Shown in pieces: positions 6,813 through 9,349 of a DNA stretch of 9,349 bases. A program made the translations under genes and the position numbers. Below the pieces are notes generated by a model. That model saw only the letters and a program-made list of their open reading frames with translations, had not been told where the DNA came from and made no database searches. Source of the stretch: an uncultured Bacteroidota bacterium (GTDB lineage Bacteria; Bacteroidota; Bacteroidia; Chitinophagales; Chitinophagaceae); NCBI GenBank assembly GCA_903906615.1, contig CAIVKT010000329.1, positions 1 to 9,349 of the forward strand, written 5' to 3'. Positions within the stretch are counted from its first letter, which is position 1. Each line of letters starts with the position of its first letter.

Positions 6813-6872
6813 ATCACATTAACCACACCATTCAATCACATTCAAATCACATTAAGCACATTCCCCACATTA
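6813..6872 (-). repeat. Right array of AATGTGAT-type repeats, inverted relative to the left array
   Basis: On the plus strand CACAT occurs at 6815, 6837, 6848, 6857 and 6866, with a variant CACAC at 6824; steps are 9-13 bases. Read on the minus strand it starts TAATGTGGGG and contains TGTGGTTAATGTGAT, matching the left array in the same order. It lies just upstream of the four-helix-bundle gene, so it may also carry that gene's control region. Its outer three bases are the stop codon of the VOC gene. Confidence 0.85.
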
Positions 6873-7271
6873 CTTTTCATCCACTTCATCAACAGCTTCC
6901 CACAGCTCTATCTTATTTCCTTCGGGGTCTACGATATGGGCAAATTTGCCATACTCGTGTGCCTGCATCTCGCCTATCTGTTCTATACCTTCTTTCTTCA
7001 GCTCGCCCAGCAGCCATTCCAGGTTCTCTACCCTGAAGTTGATCATAAATTCTTTGCGGGATGGCTCGAAGTATTTGGTGTCAGCAGCAAATGCGCTCCA
7101 TACAGTAGTTGCCTTTACTTCCGGTTTATCCGCATGCCGCCATTCAAACATGGAGCCATATTTACTATCACTCAGGCCCAGGTGCTCGGCATACCATTTG
7201 CGGGTAGCTTCAGGGTCCTGGCTTTTAAAAAAAATACCGCCTATTCCGGTCACTCGTTTTGGTTCAGACAT
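6870..7271 (-). CDS. VOC superfamily (glyoxalase/bleomycin-resistance fold) protein
   Basis: A 133-residue protein made of two beta-alpha-beta-beta-beta units. The first runs from VTGIGGIFFKS, with DPEATRKWY and LGL, to about residue 60. The second starts at FMINFRVENL and ends in DPEGNKIELWE, a typical VOC finish. The glutamate of IELWE keeps the usual metal-ligand position. The two histidine positions of glyoxalase I appear to be occupied by G and M (in GGIFF and FMINF), so glyoxalase I activity should not be assumed; the true substrate is unknown. I start at ATG 7271 (MSEPKRVTG) because the only longer option is a TTG at 7298 lying within the upstream terminator. The acidic tail VDEVDEK ends in a TAA that is also the first triplet of the right repeat array. 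Probably monocistronic, since a terminator precedes it. Confidence 0.85.
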   Translation of the reverse strand: MSEPKRVTGIGGIFFKSQDPEATRKWYAEHLGLSDSKYGSMFEWRHADKPEVKATTVWSAFAADTKYFEPSRKEFMINFRVENLEWLLGELKKEGIEQIGEMQAHEYGKFAHIVDPEGNKIELWEAVDEVDEK

Positions 7272-7297
7272 GTGTTTGATGTTTTTGCTAAAATACA

Positions 7298-7322
7298 AAA
7301 GTCCCGGTTCTTCCGGGACTTT
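7298..7322 (-). terminator. Intrinsic terminator after the exported-protein gene
   Basis: On the minus strand AAAGTCCCGG, loop AAGAA and CCGGGACTTT form a perfect 10-base-pair GC-rich stem, followed by TGTATTTT. It lies 22 bases beyond the stop of the gene ending at 7345 and upstream of the VOC start, so it should separate the two transcripts. The opposite strand lacks an equivalent T-run. Confidence 0.8.
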
Positions 7323-7344
7323 GTAACTATTAAATGATATTGGC

Positions 7345-7767
7345 TTAATCTATAGTTGCAGCAAAGCTATTCAGGTTCGTGATCATAGCTGCTTTGTTGG
7401 TGATCAGGTCGCCCTTTAGTTTGATCATAGCCGAGTAAATATTCCTTTGTTGCAGCATTATATCTGTATAATGCGCCTTGGTGGCTTCGTTGGCAAATAT
7501 GTTGTGCTTGGTAATGCCCAGCTCTGTGAGCAGCATCTGGTGCATTTCTGCCCATTTAGCATTTGCAGCATCTGCATTGTTGGTGTTCAGCACAGAGGTC
7601 ATTTCGCCTACCTTGGCTACAAAGTCGGTTTTGGATAAAGTAGCTGTAGTCGGGCCGGATGTTTGCGCGGTTGTACTTGCATTGGCCTGAGCGCCTGCAT
7701 GCGATTGTGCCTTTACTGCAGAGCAGGAAATTACGATAAGGCTGCTTATTAATAAAATACGTTTCAT
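7345..7767 (-). CDS. Small exported protein of unknown function
   Basis: A 140-residue protein from ATG 7767 with a clear N-terminal export signal: KR at 2-3, then a hydrophobic core to about residue 14. Two cleavage readings are possible: signal peptidase I after VKA (20/21), or a lipobox VISC with lipidated C15. The core is short for a lipoprotein but the lipobox fits, so I cannot decide. Residues 21-45 are a low-complexity A/T/S/Q/G linker. The rest (about 46-140) looks helical and may be a small bundle, with no cysteine or catalytic motif. I do not recognise the family. It begins 31 bases after the UbiD-family gene on the same strand, with no promoter motif in the gap, so it may be the last gene of that transcript, ended by the strong terminator that follows. 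A functional link to the decarboxylase is not evident. Confidence 0.75.
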   Translation of the reverse strand: MKRILLISSLIVISCSAVKAQSHAGAQANASTTAQTSGPTTATLSKTDFVAKVGEMTSVLNTNNADAANAKWAEMHQMLLTELGITKHNIFANEATKAHYTDIMLQQRNIYSAMIKLKGDLITNKAAMITNLNSFAATID

Positions 7768-7798
7768 GTTTATTTGTTTTAGTTATTGTTTGCTTTGG

Positions 7799-9349
7799 TT
7801 AACTATTACTATCTAAGACAGCTGCACCCCCCTCATATAGTTGGGTCTTATACCTTAAAGATGGAGAAATAATTATTTTTCCCAATCCCAGCTTCTCCCA
7901 TTTTTTATCCACCGCTGCTATAGTTGCATCATCAGCTACTATTATGTTTGGCCACGGCCTGTCAAAGTTATCTAATTTTTTTGATTTACGTGTACCATCC
8001 AGCCCAAGAATATTTTTAGCCATTCCGCCGTAAAAATGGTCCCTTTTAGGGTCCAGGTTGTTGCAAAACCGCCATAATACGTCTGCTATATCGTCTGCAT
8101 TTACTGTATGCTCCACATATAGTATCATTTTTATGTTATCTATGCCTGCCTGTTTGCACAGTTCATCGTGCAAGGCAGCCACATGGCCAGGCCGGTTCTT
8201 TTCTACTGCGACAAACAGTACGGGTATGCCCCATTGCTTTGCCAAGGTATCATTGATACCGGCAATTTCGGGATAGGAAGCTTTTATAACTTGCTTAGAA
8301 AGCCTATTGTCCCACACATAAGGCTGTAGCGGCATGGTCATCTCCTCATCGTACTTGCGGGTACCGTCTATACATATCTTACCACCAAAGCCCAACTTGG
8401 AGCAGCTGTGGTCCAGCACGTCCATAGGCCCCTGGCTGAAGTAGACATCGGTAGCCGGGTTTATGTTGTTGAACACGTAACGGGCCAACGCGCCGTAGTC
8501 GTCTATTTTTATCTTGCTGGCATCCACCCCATCGGCCAGTACCAGAATTTTGTTGAACATCATTTGCCCCGCACCCCACATGGCGTTCATCACCTTCTGA
8601 CCCTGGCCTGCATATTCTTTATTGATGGTGGTAATGACCAGGTTATGAAACACACCCTCCACAGGCATATTCATATCTGTGATCTCGGGCACCATGGTCA
8701 TTTTTATGGGCGTGAGGAAGATACGCTCTGTGGCCTTACCCAGCCACGCATCTTCCTGCGGTGGTATACCCACAATGGTGGCAGGGTACACCGCATCTTT
8801 GCGGTGGGTAATGCCCGTAACATGAAAGCGCGGGTAAAAATCGGGCAATGAATAGTAGCCCGTATGATCGCCAAAGGGGCCTTCCCATATCAGTTCCTCA
8901 TTGGGGTCTACATATCCTTCTATGATGATGTCGGCATCGGAAGGCACTTCCAGGTCGGGCTGGGTGATGCACTTTACCAGTTCCACTTTTTTCTTGCGCA
9001 GGAAGCCGGCCAGCATATACTCATCCACATTCTCGGGTAGAGGCGCTGTGGCCGAATAAGTATATACGGGATCTCCGCCCAGGGCCACTGCCACCGGCAT
9101 ACGCTTTCCCAGCTTCTTGTATTCGTTATAATGCCTTGCAGATACTTTGTGCTTGTGCCAGTGCATACCCGTCATCTGCCCATCAAACACCTGCATACGG
9201 TACATGCCTATATTGCGGATACCGTTGTTAGGGTCTTTGGTGTGTATTGAAGGCAATGTGACGAAGCGGCCGCCATCCTGCGGCCAGCACTTGATTATGG
9301 GCAGGCTGGCGAGGTTGGGGTTTTTCATAACCACCTCCTGGCAAGCGCC
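7799..9349 (-). CDS. UbiD-family prenylated-FMN decarboxylase (N-terminus beyond window)
   Basis: 516 residues of a UbiD-type non-oxidative (de)carboxylase. The frame is open to the right edge: the codons before the internal GTG (9334) and ATG (9328) read GACQEVV, which belongs to the conserved family sequence, so neither is the real start and roughly 100 N-terminal residues lie outside. Conserved blocks are GMYRMQ (arginine 51 here), LGGDPVYTY, EGPFGDHTGYY, PPQEDAWLGKATERIF and PEITDMNMPVEG, whose E222, D225 and E231 match the acidic residues that, with the arginine, form the UbiD active site. Activity needs prenylated FMN from a UbiX-type enzyme, not present here. UbiD itself acts in ubiquinone synthesis, but Bacteroidota generally make menaquinone, so the substrate is more likely another aromatic acid, perhaps a menaquinone-pathway intermediate; that is inference. 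The gene symbol is left blank for this reason. Confidence 0.9.
   Translation of the reverse strand, partial: GACQEVVMKNPNLASLPIIKCWPQDGGRFVTLPSIHTKDPNNGIRNIGMYRMQVFDGQMTGMHWHKHKVSARHYNEYKKLGKRMPVAVALGGDPVYTYSATAPLPENVDEYMLAGFLRKKKVELVKCITQPDLEVPSDADIIIEGYVDPNEELIWEGPFGDHTGYYSLPDFYPRFHVTGITHRKDAVYPATIVGIPPQEDAWLGKATERIFLTPIKMTMVPEITDMNMPVEGVFHNLVITTINKEYAGQGQKVMNAMWGAGQMMFNKILVLADGVDASKIKIDDYGALARYVFNNINPATDVYFSQGPMDVLDHSCSKLGFGGKICIDGTRKYDEEMTMPLQPYVWDNRLSKQVIKASYPEIAGINDTLAKQWGIPVLFVAVEKNRPGHVAALHDELCKQAGIDNIKMILYVEHTVNADDIADVLWRFCNNLDPKRDHFYGGMAKNILGLDGTRKSKKLDNFDRPWPNIIVADDATIAAVDKKWEKLGLGKIIISPSLRYKTQLYEGGAAVLDSNS

Larger units (their letters stand above)
6241..6872 (-). mobile_element. 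Candidate discrete element: four-helix-bundle gene between inverted repeat arrays
   Basis: A unit of about 0.6 kb is bounded by imperfect inverted repeats of roughly 50-60 bases. The best pairing is 6261-6270 with 6863-6872 (10 of 10) and 6295-6309 with 6813-6827 (15 of 15), with small insertions between. Inside are only the S23-like gene and a palindrome. No transposase or integrase is present and I see no convincing target-site duplication, so mobility is an inference from the architecture. The alternative is a fixed gene with symmetrical binding sites for its product. S23-family genes are known as passengers of 23S rRNA intervening sequences, whose ends also pair. Confidence 0.4.

Noticed and set aside
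6241..6872. CRP-type operators, since TGTGA and TCACA half-sites abound
   Set aside because: Within each array the half-sites are direct repeats; the TGTGA-N6-TCACA arrangement is not formed locally, and inversion occurs only across the gene.
6241..6872. Diversity-generating retroelement, because Avd is related to S23 proteins
   Set aside because: No reverse transcriptase, no template/variable repeat pair and no target-protein gene are present.
7272..7298. Longer VOC start at TTG 7298
   Set aside because: It would place the start inside the terminator hairpin and add nine residues not typical of the fold; ATG 7271 fits better.
6801..7337. Plus-strand open frame of 178 codons across the repeat array and VOC gene
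   Set aside because: It runs through repeats and antisense to the VOC gene, with no recognisable domain.
9326..9334. UbiD-family start at GTG 9334 or ATG 9328
   Set aside because: Upstream codons GACQE continue conserved family sequence to the window edge, and the remaining length is about 100 residues short of the long bacterial members.

Overview
The window looks like chromosomal DNA from a member of the Bacteroidota, probably near the Chitinophagaceae. The reasons are a near-consensus Bacteroidota promoter (TTTA-N19-TAATTTTG) in front of the helicase gene, the absence of clear Shine-Dalgarno sites, and protein families (SWIM-SNF2 helicase, an 'MKAIIPVAG' nucleotidyltransferase, a long UbiD-family decarboxylase) that I recognise in that phylum's style. 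The assignment is inference; no rRNA or other marker gene is present.

Layout, left to right. Positions 1-3311 (minus) hold a large SNF2-type helicase with two SWIM-type zinc-binding motifs; its C-terminal helicase lobe lies beyond the left edge. A 285-base intergenic region contains its promoter. Positions 3597-5201 (plus) are the only forward-strand genes: a HipA-like kinase (HipA_2 type), an overlapping DUF3037 protein, and a small predicted membrane protein. The first two form a recurrent family pair of unknown role. Converging on them, 9 bases away, is a sugar-phosphate nucleotidyltransferase with a C-terminal left-handed beta-helix (5211-6209, minus; GTG start).

The most unusual part is 6241-6872. 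A small four-helix-bundle gene of the S23 / 23S-rRNA-intervening-sequence-protein type sits between two clusters of a short AATGTGAT-like repeat. The left cluster is spaced at about 10 bases. The right cluster is its inverted copy, including a perfect 15-base match and a 10-base terminal match. A 21-base palindrome covers the gene's stop codon. The whole unit looks like a discrete element of about 0.6 kb, and its ends could pair in RNA.

To the right, all on the minus strand, are a VOC (glyoxalase-fold) protein whose stop codon is the first triplet of the right-hand repeat, a strong intrinsic terminator, a small exported protein of unknown function, and a UbiD-family prenylated-FMN decarboxylase whose N-terminus lies beyond the right edge. 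The exported-protein gene follows the decarboxylase by 31 bases and may be cotranscribed with it. I found no tRNA, rRNA, CRISPR array, transposase or integrase.
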